Positions 1 through 7,081 of a stretch of 26,776 bases of DNA are shown here, one piece after another. Positions within the stretch are counted from its first letter, which is position 1. Each line of letters opens with the position of its first letter. The notes below the pieces were generated by a model. The model saw nothing but the letters and a program-made list of their open reading frames with translations, had not been told where the DNA came from and did not search any database. The stretch comes from CAYQJS01 sp964417895 (GTDB taxonomy: Bacteria > Chloroflexota > UBA6077 > SHYK01), in contig CAYQJS010000064.1 of assembly GCA_964417895.1 (NCBI GenBank), forward strand, positions 1 through 26,776, written 5' to 3'. Made by a program: the position numbers and the translations under genes.

Positions 1-5
1 CGGGC

Positions 6-36
6 CCATGGTTCGACAGGCTCACCATGAGCGGTT
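6..36. repeat. R2 palindromic repeat, partial copy
   Basis: The stretch reads catggttcgacaggctcacc followed by atgagcgg. It matches the reverse complement of the left arm of the R2 elements at 7886-7944 and 9247-9323. Only one arm is present here. It lies in the 146-base leader before the CoA-transferase gene, where I see no gene. Confidence 0.7.
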
Positions 37-45
37 TTCATGCCA

Positions 46-91
46 CGGTGGCGCCCCGAGAAATCGGGGCATGAGTAACTGAGAATGACAG
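46..91. repeat. Short R1-related hairpin repeat, copy 1
   Basis: This has the form cggtggcg-ccccga-gaaa-tcgggg-catgag...ctgagaatgacag, with a perfect 6-base stem (ccccga/tcgggg). The same unit recurs at 15782-15828 with the stem cccga/tcggg and the same gaatgacag end. The gaatgacag end is shared with R1, so it may be a shortened relative of that family. Confidence 0.65.
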
Positions 92-146
92 TCGCGCGGG
101 GTATGAGCGCCTTTGCGCCAGGAGGGAAGACGCGTGGGACAGCCCA

Positions 147-1334
147 GTGACTGACGCACCACGCGGCCCGCTGGCGGGCATCAAGGTCATCGACGTGGCC
201 ATCAACTATGCCGGGCCGACGACCAGCATGTACCTCGCCGACCAGGGGGCGGACGTTATCAAGATCGAGCGGCGCATCACGGGGGATACGTCGCGACGCA
301 GCGGCAATACGCCGTTTCTGAAACTGAACAGCCGGCATTTCATGGCCATCAACCGGGGGAAGCGCAGCATCACGCTCGACATTCAGAAGCCGGAGGGCCA
401 GGAGGTTGTTCGCCAGCTGGCCCTCCGGGCGGACGTGCTCGTCGAGAACTTCCGGCCGCGCGTCATGGAGCGACTGGGGATTGGCTACGACGCGCTTGCT
501 GCACTCAATCCTCGCCTCATCTACGTGTCCCTCACGGCCTTCGGGGCGAAGGGGCCGTACGCGGACAAGGCCGGGTTCGACCGGCTCGTCCAGGGAATGT
601 CCGGCGCGATGTTCAAGCGAGATGCCGAGGGTCGGCCACAGACGACGGGCGTCTGGATCGCCGACTGGTCGGCCCCGATGCTCGCGGCGTACGGGATTGC
701 CCTGGCTCTGTTGGCGCGCCATCAAACCGGGCGGGGACAGCAGGTCGAGACATCGCTGATGCAGGCGGCGATTGCCATGCAGCTGGGCGACTTGACGGTG
801 GTCGAGGACGACCCGACGCCACCGCGCGGCGATGAGCCGCCTGCGTACAATTGCTATCAGTGCTCGGACGGGGTCTTCATCAACCTTGCTGCCATCCTGC
901 CGCACCAATTCGCACGCCTCTGTGAGGTGCTGGACCTGCCGCATCTGGCGAACGACGAGCGTCTGACCGATCCCAGGAGACGTGCCGAGCTGCACCGGGA
1001 AGCGAGCCCACTGATTCACGCGCTCCTGGCGACCCGGCCGGCGCAGGAGTGGCTCGACGTGCTGAACGGGGCAGACGTGCCCTGCGCCCCCATCGTGGAC
1101 CGAACCCAGGTGCCGTACGAGGAGCAGGTGATCGCGAACGAGATGATGGTGCCCATACAGCATCCCGTGGTGGGGCCGACCCGGATTCTGGGCGTGCCCC
1201 TTCGACTCTCGGAGACGCCGAGCGTGCCGTTGCGCCCGGCGCCGCTGCTAGGCGAGCACACTGACGCAATCTTGCGGTCGCTGGGCTACACCGCTGAGCG
1301 CATCGCGGAGCTTCGCGAAGCTGAGGTGATCTAA
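147..1334 (+). CDS. Family III CoA-transferase (CaiB/BaiF type)
   Basis: This cytoplasmic enzyme should move CoA between a donor acyl-CoA and an organic acid. The 395-residue length is normal for the family. The N-terminal segment (residues 8-42, GPLAGIKVIDVA, then GADVIKIE) and the RPRVMERLGIGYD region around 103-115 are typical. Asp173 in GVWIADWSAP fits the catalytic aspartate that forms the acyl anhydride, followed by the RHQTGRGQQVETSLM signature at 191-205. The GTG at 147 is the first start that gives the intact family N-terminus. A GGAGGG lies at 121-126, rather far upstream, so translation initiation may be weak. The amidohydrolase gene follows after 27 bases on the same strand, so the two are probably co-transcribed. 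The acid substrate is unknown; the surrounding genes suggest an aromatic or hydroxy acid. Confidence 0.9.
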   Translation: MTDAPRGPLAGIKVIDVAINYAGPTTSMYLADQGADVIKIERRITGDTSRRSGNTPFLKLNSRHFMAINRGKRSITLDIQKPEGQEVVRQLALRADVLVENFRPRVMERLGIGYDALAALNPRLIYVSLTAFGAKGPYADKAGFDRLVQGMSGAMFKRDAEGRPQTTGVWIADWSAPMLAAYGIALALLARHQTGRGQQVETSLMQAAIAMQLGDLTVVEDDPTPPRGDEPPAYNCYQCSDGVFINLAAILPHQFARLCEVLDLPHLANDERLTDPRRRAELHREASPLIHALLATRPAQEWLDVLNGADVPCAPIVDRTQVPYEEQVIANEMMVPIQHPVVGPTRILGVPLRLSETPSVPLRPAPLLGEHTDAILRSLGYTAERIAELREAEVI

Positions 1335-1361
1335 CCTGTCTTTACCGAAGGAGGAGGAACC

Positions 1362-2450
1362 ATGCGCGTAATCGATGCCGACACGCACATCGACGAAACG
1401 GAAGACACCTGGGAATGGATGGAGGAGAGCGAGGCGGAGTTCAGACCCGAGAGCGCTTCCCCGGCCAACCCGGATCCCACGCGGACCCCGACCCGCTACT
1501 GGGTCGTCGACGGCCACCGCAGCCCGCGCCTGCATCGAGACGACAGGCGCACGGGCACGACGGTGGAGACGCGCGAGCTCCTAGACCCGATGGCCCGAGT
1601 GCGGCACATGGACGAGCTGGGCACCGAGGTGCAGGTTCTCTACCCAACGCTCTTTCTTGTGGGCGTCACGGACAAACCCGAGTTCGAGGTGCCGATCAAA
1701 CGCAGCTACAACCGCTGGTTGGCGGACCGCTGTCAGCAGACGGGCGGTCGATTGCGCTGGGTGTGCTTGCCGCCGTTCCATGACATTCCGAGGGCGCTGG
1801 AGGAGATCCGATTCGCCAAAGAGAACGGGGCCTGCGCCGTCATGAAAAAGGGCGACCGTGAGGCAGGCCACTGGATCAATGAGGAGTACTACTTCCCGGT
1901 CTACGAGGAATGCCAGCGGCTGGGCCTGGCCATCGTCTTCCACATCGGCGCGGGCGTGCCGGACCACACCTCCGCTCGGGAGTTCACATACGGGCGCTTC
2001 ACCAAACTCGGGGTCCCGCCCCTGCACGCGTTCCATTCGCTGGTCCAGTTCGGCATACCGGAAAGGTTCCCGGGGATCCGCTGGGGCTTCATCGAGACGG
2101 GCGCTTCATGGGTGCCCTATCTGGTCTACCAGGTGCTGCGGCGGCAGCGCCGGCCGACCCAGGAGGGGGGCCCGGAAGGTGCGGGGGGGTACAGCTACAA
2201 TGAGCCCCAGGACGTCGTGCGGCTGAACAAGTTCTACATCACCTGCCAGGTGGACGAGGACCTGCCCTACATCATGCGGTACACAGGTGAGGACCACCTC
2301 GTGGTGGGGTCCGACTACACCCACGCCGACACATCCAAGGAGACGGAATTCGCCCGGCTGTTGCAGGAGCGTGCGGACCGGGGTGACTTCCCGCAGAGCG
2401 CCGTTCAGAAGATCGTCCACGACAACGCGCGGGTTCTCTACGGGCTGTAG
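1362..2450 (+). CDS. Amidohydrolase-2 family metal-dependent hydrolase/decarboxylase
   Basis: This is a TIM-barrel amidohydrolase of the ACMSD/gamma-resorcylate decarboxylase group (PF04909), 362 residues. Known members hydrolyse or decarboxylate carboxylated aromatics and muconate semialdehydes with one divalent metal. Visible likely ligands and catalytic residues are Asp7-x-His9 (DADTH), His194 (FHIGAG), His225 (HAFHS), Glu245 (FIETGASW) and Asp318 in GSDYTH. The start is supported by AGGAGGAGG at 1349-1357. It ends 8 bases from the convergent crotonase stop, so there is no room for a conventional terminator between them. It closely resembles the protein at 7982-9130 along its whole length, including the LRWV-LPFHDIP block. 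The substrate cannot be assigned. Confidence 0.88.
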   Translation: MRVIDADTHIDETEDTWEWMEESEAEFRPESASPANPDPTRTPTRYWVVDGHRSPRLHRDDRRTGTTVETRELLDPMARVRHMDELGTEVQVLYPTLFLVGVTDKPEFEVPIKRSYNRWLADRCQQTGGRLRWVCLPPFHDIPRALEEIRFAKENGACAVMKKGDREAGHWINEEYYFPVYEECQRLGLAIVFHIGAGVPDHTSAREFTYGRFTKLGVPPLHAFHSLVQFGIPERFPGIRWGFIETGASWVPYLVYQVLRRQRRPTQEGGPEGAGGYSYNEPQDVVRLNKFYITCQVDEDLPYIMRYTGEDHLVVGSDYTHADTSKETEFARLLQERADRGDFPQSAVQKIVHDNARVLYGL

Positions 2451-2458
2451 GGTGAGAC

Positions 2459-3250
2459 CTATCGACCCTTGAACTCCGGTTTACGCTTCTCCGCAAACGC
2501 ATGGCGCGCCTCTCGGGCGTCCTCCGTGTCGTTGCAGATCCGAGACGAGGCGAGAGCGTCTTTCAAGCGCACCGCTTGCGATAGGGGCAGGTCGAGGGCG
2601 CGGTAGACCAGCTCCTTGGTGGCGCGAGTCGCCAGCGGCGGGTTGGCGGCGACGCGTTCGGCGAGCTTCATGGCCGCGTCCATCAGTTCGCCCTGCGGCA
2701 CGACCTGGTTGACCAGTCCCCATTGCAGCGCTTGTTGGGCGCCGATGCGGTCCCCTGTCAGCAGAATCTCGAGGGCGGGGCCGAGGGCGATCGTTCTCGG
2801 GAGGCGCCAGGCCACGCCGCCTCCGGCCGGAACACCCAGGTTTTTCGCCTCCGGGATGCCAAACTCGGCGCTCTCGGATGCGATGCGTATGTCGCACGCC
2901 AGCGCGAGCATCATGCCGGCGCCGATGCAGTACCCGTTCACGGCCGCAATGAGGGGCTTCCACAGCTCGAGGTCGCTCAGTACCGTGGGGGAGGGTGGAT
3001 TCCGCGTCGAGCTGCCGGGGCTATTGAGCCTCGCTTCCCCCGGAACCGGGCGAAAGCGCCGAAGGTCGCCGCCCGCCGAGAACGCCCGCTCGCCGGCCCC
3101 GGTGATCACCGCGCACCAGAGGTCGTCATCGTCCCGGTAGTCCAGTAGTGGCTCGTGCACTCCGCCCACCATACCGATATTGAGGTCGGTATCTCCCTCC
3201 ATCGTGATGACGACGATGTGGCCGTGCTTCTCGTAGTGGACTTGCGCCAT
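2459..3250 (-). CDS. Enoyl-CoA hydratase/isomerase family protein (crotonase fold)
   Basis: This 263-residue crotonase-fold enzyme acts on an acyl-CoA. Oxyanion-hole segments are visible at about 56-62 (AFSAGGD) and 105-113 (NGYCIGAGM), with the GIPEAKNLGVPAGGG block at 131-145 and the LTGDRIGAQQALQWGLV stretch after it. Aligned by eye with rat mitochondrial enoyl-CoA hydratase, Glu134 matches catalytic Glu164, but the Glu144 position is Met114. It may therefore be an isomerase or another crotonase rather than a classical hydratase. The ATG at 3250 is preceded by GAGGGG at good spacing. The gene runs convergent with the amidohydrolase and is not in the CoA-transferase operon. It fits a CoA-dependent degradation pathway. 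Confidence 0.88.
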   Translation of the reverse strand: MAQVHYEKHGHIVVITMEGDTDLNIGMVGGVHEPLLDYRDDDDLWCAVITGAGERAFSAGGDLRRFRPVPGEARLNSPGSSTRNPPSPTVLSDLELWKPLIAAVNGYCIGAGMMLALACDIRIASESAEFGIPEAKNLGVPAGGGVAWRLPRTIALGPALEILLTGDRIGAQQALQWGLVNQVVPQGELMDAAMKLAERVAANPPLATRATKELVYRALDLPLSQAVRLKDALASSRICNDTEDAREARHAFAEKRKPEFKGR

Positions 3251-3343
3251 CGATTCATCCCCTCATTCAATGTGACCAGTGTGGCGGGCTATGATAGTCC
3301 GCGCGGTCGCGGGGGGCCAGGACCGCCGTCAAAGTTGTGAGGA

Positions 3344-3558
3344 GTGGCGAATGAGCGTCCGCACCGACTGTCCCCTCTGTTCGAGTTCTCGTCTATCGCG
3401 GTCGTGGGCGCCTCCGATAGCTCCGGAACGGGCGCGCGGCCTTAGTCAGCGCTCCAGACACTCGGGTTCACGTGGCGATACTACCCTGTCAATTCGCGCA
3501 CCGACTGGGTTCAGGACAGCGCGCATATCCGAACGTCTCGAGGAAGATGTGGCCGTAG
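3344..3558 (+). pseudogene. Decayed N-terminus of an NDP-forming acyl-CoA ligase (CoA-binding domain)
   Basis: Read from the GTG at 3344, the frame gives an N-terminus with LFEFSSIAVVGASD, then an in-frame TAG at 3443-3445, then SALQTLGF and YYPVNSRTDWV. This matches the start of ADP-forming acetate/acyl-CoA ligases (LF-x-SIAVVGAS...G-x-x-x-L-x-x-LGF...YPVNPR). The TAG sits where a Leu is usual, so a single TTG to TAG change could explain it. A second change of frame near 3520 restores AYPNVS, resembling the YPSV segment that comes next in the family, before a TAG at 3556. Nothing of the remaining several hundred residues is present, because the VapC gene follows. A weak TTCAAT/TATGAT promoter-like pair lies at 3266-3295. 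This is a relic rather than a working gene. Confidence 0.65.
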
Positions 3559-3577
3559 GTGTTTGGTGGTCAGGGCG

Positions 3578-3991
3578 CTACGGCAGCAGCTCCAGCGCCT
3601 CGCAGTGCTTGGGCCGAAACATCGCAAAGTGCCGGCGATCGAGCGTGAGGACTCGGGTGACGCCGAGGCGCTCGGCCAGCGCCACGATCGAGGCGTCGAC
3701 GAACCCGATGTCGCTATCGGCGTACTTCTCGACGATCTCCACGCAGCGCTGCAAGTCACGCGTGGTCAGGCCTTCGAGCCGCATCTCACCGCGGGCGACG
3801 GCGCGCAGCATCGCCAGCTCGACCTCGACGCCGAGCCGGCTAGCCACCAGGTAATCGATCTCGGGGAGCACGCTGACCGGTAGGAGCAGCGCCTCAGCCG
3901 TGCGACCGAGGAAAGAGCGCACGGCCAGGTGGCTCCCGTCCGACGTGTCGATGAGCGCGAGGAGGGCGCTCGTGTCTACGAGCACCGCCAT
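3578..3991 (-). CDS. vapC: PIN-domain ribonuclease, VapC-type toxin
   Basis: This 137-residue PIN-domain protein has the normal length for a VapC toxin, which cuts RNA with Mg2+. The acidic active site is visible as Asp6 (LVDTSAL), Glu44 (VLPEIDYL), Asp99 (FVDASIV) and Asp118 (TLDRRHF). The gene begins three bases after the stop of the upstream ribbon-helix-helix gene (TAA-CCC-ATG), which indicates translational coupling in a toxin-antitoxin operon. Known VapC targets are initiator tRNA, rRNA and other tRNAs; the target here is unknown. The family call is firm. That it pairs with the upstream gene is inferred from order and spacing. Confidence 0.88.
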   Translation of the reverse strand: MAVLVDTSALLALIDTSDGSHLAVRSFLGRTAEALLLPVSVLPEIDYLVASRLGVEVELAMLRAVARGEMRLEGLTTRDLQRCVEIVEKYADSDIGFVDASIVALAERLGVTRVLTLDRRHFAMFRPKHCEALELLP

Positions 3992-3994
3992 GGG

Positions 3995-4285
3995 TTACGA
4001 GGCGCCTGCCGCGTGCCGGCCCGATCTAGCCCGGGGCCGCCGTTTGGGAGACCAGCCATCGCGTCCGATCTCGGCGGCGAGAATCTCCTCGTCCCTCGTG
4101 GAGATGTCGCGCTCCTCGCTGCGGCCGATCCCGATGATGGAGAGGGGCCGCGGTCGTTCCTGAGTTGCGATGTAAGCGGCGAGGGCCTCGCGCACGAGTC
4201 CGGTGAAGGTGGTCCTCTGGCGGGCGGCCATGGCTCGCGCCTCCGTGAGAAGCGCGTCGTCGAGCAGTACGCTAGTTCGTCTCAT
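3995..4285 (-). CDS. vapB: Ribbon-helix-helix antitoxin (VapB-like)
   Basis: This is a 96-residue protein. Residues 1-40 form a ribbon-helix-helix DNA-binding domain: the strand RRTSVLLDD, helix ALLTEARAMAARQ, then TTFTGLVREALAAYI. The tail after about residue 45 is polar and rich in Arg and Glu, as expected of the part that binds and blocks the toxin. I chose the ATG at 4285 because it opens directly on the ribbon strand and has GAGGTG just upstream. The open frame itself extends to 4495, but the extra 70 residues look non-coding. It should neutralise the PIN toxin encoded three bases downstream and repress its own promoter. Confidence 0.82.
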   Translation of the reverse strand: MRRTSVLLDDALLTEARAMAARQRTTFTGLVREALAAYIATQERPRPLSIIGIGRSEERDISTRDEEILAAEIGRDGWSPKRRPRARSGRHAAGAS

Positions 4286-4594
4286 GGTAGCACCTCGCCA
4301 ATATTCATGCATATACATACTCGATATGTGGCTTCCCGCGCAAGTTGCCCGGGCCGGCCGGAACTTCACCGCATACGTGGGCTCAGAATTCGATGCGCTC
4401 TGAGGCACGCCGAATCTGGACAGTGAGCGCCTGTCGCAAGCTGGTGGACGCAGCGCTGTGGCGAGCCGGTGAGCGCTGGCGGCGCGTGACCTCACCGAGC
4501 TAGAACCCCGCCAACACGCGGCCTACCGGAATCGTGAGCGGCACGGCTTGTGTCCTGCGAGCGGACCCCCACGTCTCGGGACTTAGGACTCGGG
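4286..4594. other. Intergenic region upstream of the VapB/VapC pair
   Basis: No gene is seen. The first 45 bases, next to the antitoxin start, are AT-rich against a GC-rich background and look like its promoter/operator. The rest is ordinary GC-rich sequence. Near 4580-4595 there is a cgggacttaggactcggg motif, whose reverse complement resembles the agtccca tandem at 14371-14401. Confidence 0.5.
4307..4329 (-). promoter_or_regulatory. Candidate VapB operator/promoter
   Basis: ATGCAT (4307-4312) is a perfect palindrome. It is followed by ACATA-ctcga-TATGT (4315-4329), a perfect 5-base inverted repeat with a 5-base spacer. Both lie 22-44 bases upstream of the antitoxin start in a short AT-rich island. 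Ribbon-helix-helix antitoxins commonly bind such paired palindromes to repress their own operon. Binding is inferred. Confidence 0.4.
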
Positions 4595-5203
4595 CTAACG
4601 TCGCTGGGCTGGCCGCCGCCGACGTCGCCTGGCTACTATTGCTTCCAGGACCTCGAGCAGCTCAGGCGTCTCGAGCGCGGCCGCAAACTCGGACAGCCAT
4701 CGGCGCACCCTCCGTAAGTCCAATCGGGGTTGGGCGTCGAGGATCGACTCGACGTCTATCAAGTCCTGGGGCCGATGGGCAACCATTTTCATCACCACCA
4801 GGTCCTCCGGCGTAGCCACCGGGAAACTGACCCCACCGGCGGTCAGAGTACGGGCGCGCACCAACGCTTGCTCCTCGAAGCGCAGAGCCCCGAATACAAC
4901 GTCCACGTCTATGGCGCTCGGGCTGTGGTGAACGGGCAGCACTCGAGCCCGGCGGGCAAACTCAACCGGGTCCTCGACCCGGGCCACGAAGTGGAACGGT
5001 GCCGCCGCGGCCAGGAACGTGGACCACTGCGCCTGGTCAAGCAACACCAGGACGTCCACGTCATGCGTCAGGCGCGGGCGACCCAACAGCGACGCCGCCA
5101 CTCCGCCGATGATGACGCCGCGGGCCCCGCTGGCCTGCAACCACGCCATGAGGTCTCGCAGCGCCGCGAGCAGAGGCGCAAGAGGGTCAGGCTCGGACGT
5201 CAT
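4595..5203 (-). CDS. Nucleotidyltransferase-fold protein, likely toxin of a TA-like pair
   Basis: This 202-residue protein has the DNA polymerase beta-type nucleotidyltransferase signature: Gly33-Gly34 (IIGGVAASLLG), then Asp48-x-Asp50 (LTHDVDVLV), with a third acidic residue at Asp99 or Asp101 (AIDVDVVFG). The PATPEDLVVMK-like block at about 128-138 and the following helices are common in AbiEii-like and related stand-alone nucleotidyltransferases. The tail is very rich in Arg (RRRRRR around 192-197). Its ATG lies inside the end of the upstream small gene with a 17-base overlap, which indicates tight coupling. Possible roles are tRNA or protein nucleotidylation as a toxin, or antibiotic nucleotidylation. 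The coupled small partner favours a toxin-antitoxin-like role, but this is inference. Confidence 0.75.
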   Translation of the reverse strand: MTSEPDPLAPLLAALRDLMAWLQASGARGVIIGGVAASLLGRPRLTHDVDVLVLLDQAQWSTFLAAAAPFHFVARVEDPVEFARRARVLPVHHSPSAIDVDVVFGALRFEEQALVRARTLTAGGVSFPVATPEDLVVMKMVAHRPQDLIDVESILDAQPRLDLRRVRRWLSEFAAALETPELLEVLEAIVARRRRRRPAQRR

Positions 5204-5426
5204 AGGCCCGTCTGAGCCGGAGCCAGCGCTCCCGGGCCGAGGCGGCCTCGGGCGCGAATGCTGGCGACCACCCGAGCGCCTTTGCCGAGGCCATGAGCGC
5301 AGCGACCTGGCGCAACTTATGCTCGGGCGACGCCGCCCGCAGCTCTCGGAGCTCAGCCGCGCGGGCGGCCCGCCAACGGGCCAGGTAGGCTTTGGCCTGG
5401 ACGCTGGTCAGCCGCTGCCGAGGCAT
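5187..5426 (-). CDS. Small basic helical protein coupled to the nucleotidyltransferase
   Basis: This is a 79-residue Arg/Ala-rich protein with no motif I recognise. It looks almost entirely helical (VQAKAYLARWRAARAAELRE, then KLRQVAALMASAKALGW), and the C-terminus is RERWLRLRRAYDVRA. The stop overlaps the start of the downstream nucleotidyltransferase by 17 bases, so the two form one transcription unit. GGAAG lies a few bases upstream of the ATG, and a TTGACA sequence on the same strand (5454 down to 5449) is a possible -35 element. By position and size it is the candidate antitoxin or regulator of the pair. Its function is unknown. Confidence 0.65.
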   Translation of the reverse strand: MPRQRLTSVQAKAYLARWRAARAAELRELRAASPEHKLRQVAALMASAKALGWSPAFAPEAASARERWLRLRRAYDVRA

Positions 5427-5849
5427 CTCGCTTCCAAACAGGTCTTACTGTCAAGTGTAGCACCGAGCACAGCCCACAGCTGGCGGGGGGTAGGAGTCGG
5501 ACGCGGAGCCCATTCACCCCGCTCAGGGTCGGCGTTCAGGGTTCCTAGAGATACGAAAAGGGACGAGGGACGTTCCCGTCTATACTCTGCGGCTTGGGGT
5601 TCGCCGGCGGTTGCTATATGCTGTCGAAAAGCCGGCTTGAGTCGTCCCGGAGCGAGCACACAGAGCAAGCGGACGCCCCGGTCCGCGTCCTAGCCTGGGT
5701 ACTAGACCAGATGGTCGATCCTCTCTTCGCCATGAGACGATCCGCGCGACGGCAGGACGTGTCTTCGACAGACGACGGGCTAGAATAGCCGACATGCTAC
5801 CCGCTGCACGCGACGGCAATTCTTGAGCGTGGAAGGAGGGCGGACGTCA
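5427..5849. other. Divergent intergenic region, no gene seen
   Basis: This lies between the small helical protein gene (leftward) and the second amidohydrolase (rightward). I see no convincing gene: the short open frames lack ribosome sites and family features. A TTGACA on the minus strand (5449-5454) may serve the leftward pair. TAGAAT at 5781-5786 is a possible -10 for the rightward gene, without a good -35. GGAAGGAGGG at 5831-5840 is the ribosome site for the gene starting at 5850. Confidence 0.45.
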
Positions 5850-7028
5850 GTGGCCAAGAATGGGTTCAGGGTGTTCGACAGCGACATGCATATCATGGAG
5901 CCTCCCGACCTCTGGGAGCGCTACATTGCCCCGGAGTTCCGGTCCATCGCGCCTCGCGGCGCGACGTCCGAGAACGTGCGCGACCTGGGCATCACCTTCC
6001 CAGACGAGCAGCGGAACGGCAGAACGTTAAGGAGATCGCCGAGGCGGGGTCACAACTACGAGCGGAACCAGGCGCTCTACCGCGACGACGCCGCGCGCGG
6101 CTGGAGTGGCGAGGTGCAACTCGAGGCCATGGACGTGGAGGGCCTTGACGTCGCGGTCATGTTCCCCAGTCGGGGGTTAAACGTGCTCATCGGCCCGGAC
6201 GGTGGCGCCCGGGTATCGGATCCCCGTTTTGCCGCCGCTATCGCGCGGGGTTACAACGACTGGCTGTACGACTTCTGCCAGGCCGATCCCCTCCGCATGT
6301 TGGGCGCCGGCATGGTCTCGGTGTCCGACATCAACGACGCCGTGGAGGAGACGCATCGGGTCGTGGAGGACCTCGGTTTCAAGGCGGTCTTCCTGCGGTC
6401 CAATGTCATCAACGGCAAGGCGTGGCATGATCCGTACTACGAGCCGCTGTGGGATACGCTGGAGCGCCTGCAGATCCCGCTCGGCTTCCATCAGGCGACG
6501 GCGTCGAGCATCCCCCAGCTATGCAAACCGTGGTTCGGCACACTCTCCGGGCTCCAGCGGGCTTACGGCCAGCCCGTCGGGCAGATGTTCGCCGTGGGCG
6601 GCTTCCTGGGCGGCGGCGTCCTCGAGCGACACCCGACGCTCAAGGTCGCTTTTCTGGAGGCCAATTGCTCCTGGCTGCCGTGGCTGCTGTGGCGACTCGA
6701 TGAAGCCTACGAGCTGGAGGGCGACCTCGACATGCGCGAGCTAACCATGGTGCCCAGCGAGTACTTCAAGCGCCAATGCGTCGCCTCGGTCGAACCAGAC
6801 GAGATGCCAGCGCGCTACACCATCGACTTCCTCGGCAACGACAACCTCGTGTACTCAACCGACTATCCGCACGGCGATTCCCGCTATCCGCACGCCACGG
6901 AGAGCTTCCTGCAACTGCCGCTGTCCGACGAGGACAAGCGGAAGATCCTGTGGGACAACTGCGCCCGCTTCTATGGCGTTTCTTCCCTTCTTCCGCTTGA
7001 GGGAGAGAAGGTTGGGGTGAGGGGGTGA
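5850..7028 (+). CDS. Amidohydrolase-2 family protein with a repeat-derived C-terminal tail
   Basis: This 392-residue TIM-barrel amidohydrolase carries Asp12-x-His14 (DSDMHIMEPPDLWERY), His214 (LGFHQAT), Glu270 (AFLEANCSW) and Asp338 in STDYPHGDS, so the metal site looks complete. I place the start at the GTG at 5850 because GGAGGG (5835-5840) precedes it by 9 bases and the family N-terminus begins there. The frame could also open at a TTG at 5823. Family members normally end at about FYGV/FYGL (residue 376 here). The last 15-16 residues (SSLLPLEGEKVGVRG) are encoded by an R4 repeat unit at 6983-7025 that has replaced the natural stop. The cupin gene follows 53 bases later in the same direction. 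Confidence 0.87.
   Translation: MAKNGFRVFDSDMHIMEPPDLWERYIAPEFRSIAPRGATSENVRDLGITFPDEQRNGRTLRRSPRRGHNYERNQALYRDDAARGWSGEVQLEAMDVEGLDVAVMFPSRGLNVLIGPDGGARVSDPRFAAAIARGYNDWLYDFCQADPLRMLGAGMVSVSDINDAVEETHRVVEDLGFKAVFLRSNVINGKAWHDPYYEPLWDTLERLQIPLGFHQATASSIPQLCKPWFGTLSGLQRAYGQPVGQMFAVGGFLGGGVLERHPTLKVAFLEANCSWLPWLLWRLDEAYELEGDLDMRELTMVPSEYFKRQCVASVEPDEMPARYTIDFLGNDNLVYSTDYPHGDSRYPHATESFLQLPLSDEDKRKILWDNCARFYGVSSLLPLEGEKVGVRG
6983..7025. repeat. R4 repeat half-unit inside the amidohydrolase 3' end
   Basis: The pattern is cttcccttcttccgcttgag followed by ggagagaaggttggggtgaggg. It matches the hairpin-plus-gggttagggtggggg end of the R4 units at 7750-7833 and 17044-17126. It is read in frame as the C-terminus of the upstream gene. 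Confidence 0.65.
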
Positions 7029-7081
7029 GCTCAGGCGCGGCCTACACACTCGGTAGCCAGCTACGGCAAAAGGAGGATTCA

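Noticed and set aside
5594..5788. 64-codon plus-strand open frame in the divergent intergenic space
   Set aside because: No ribosome site, no recognisable motif and composition like the surrounding non-coding DNA.
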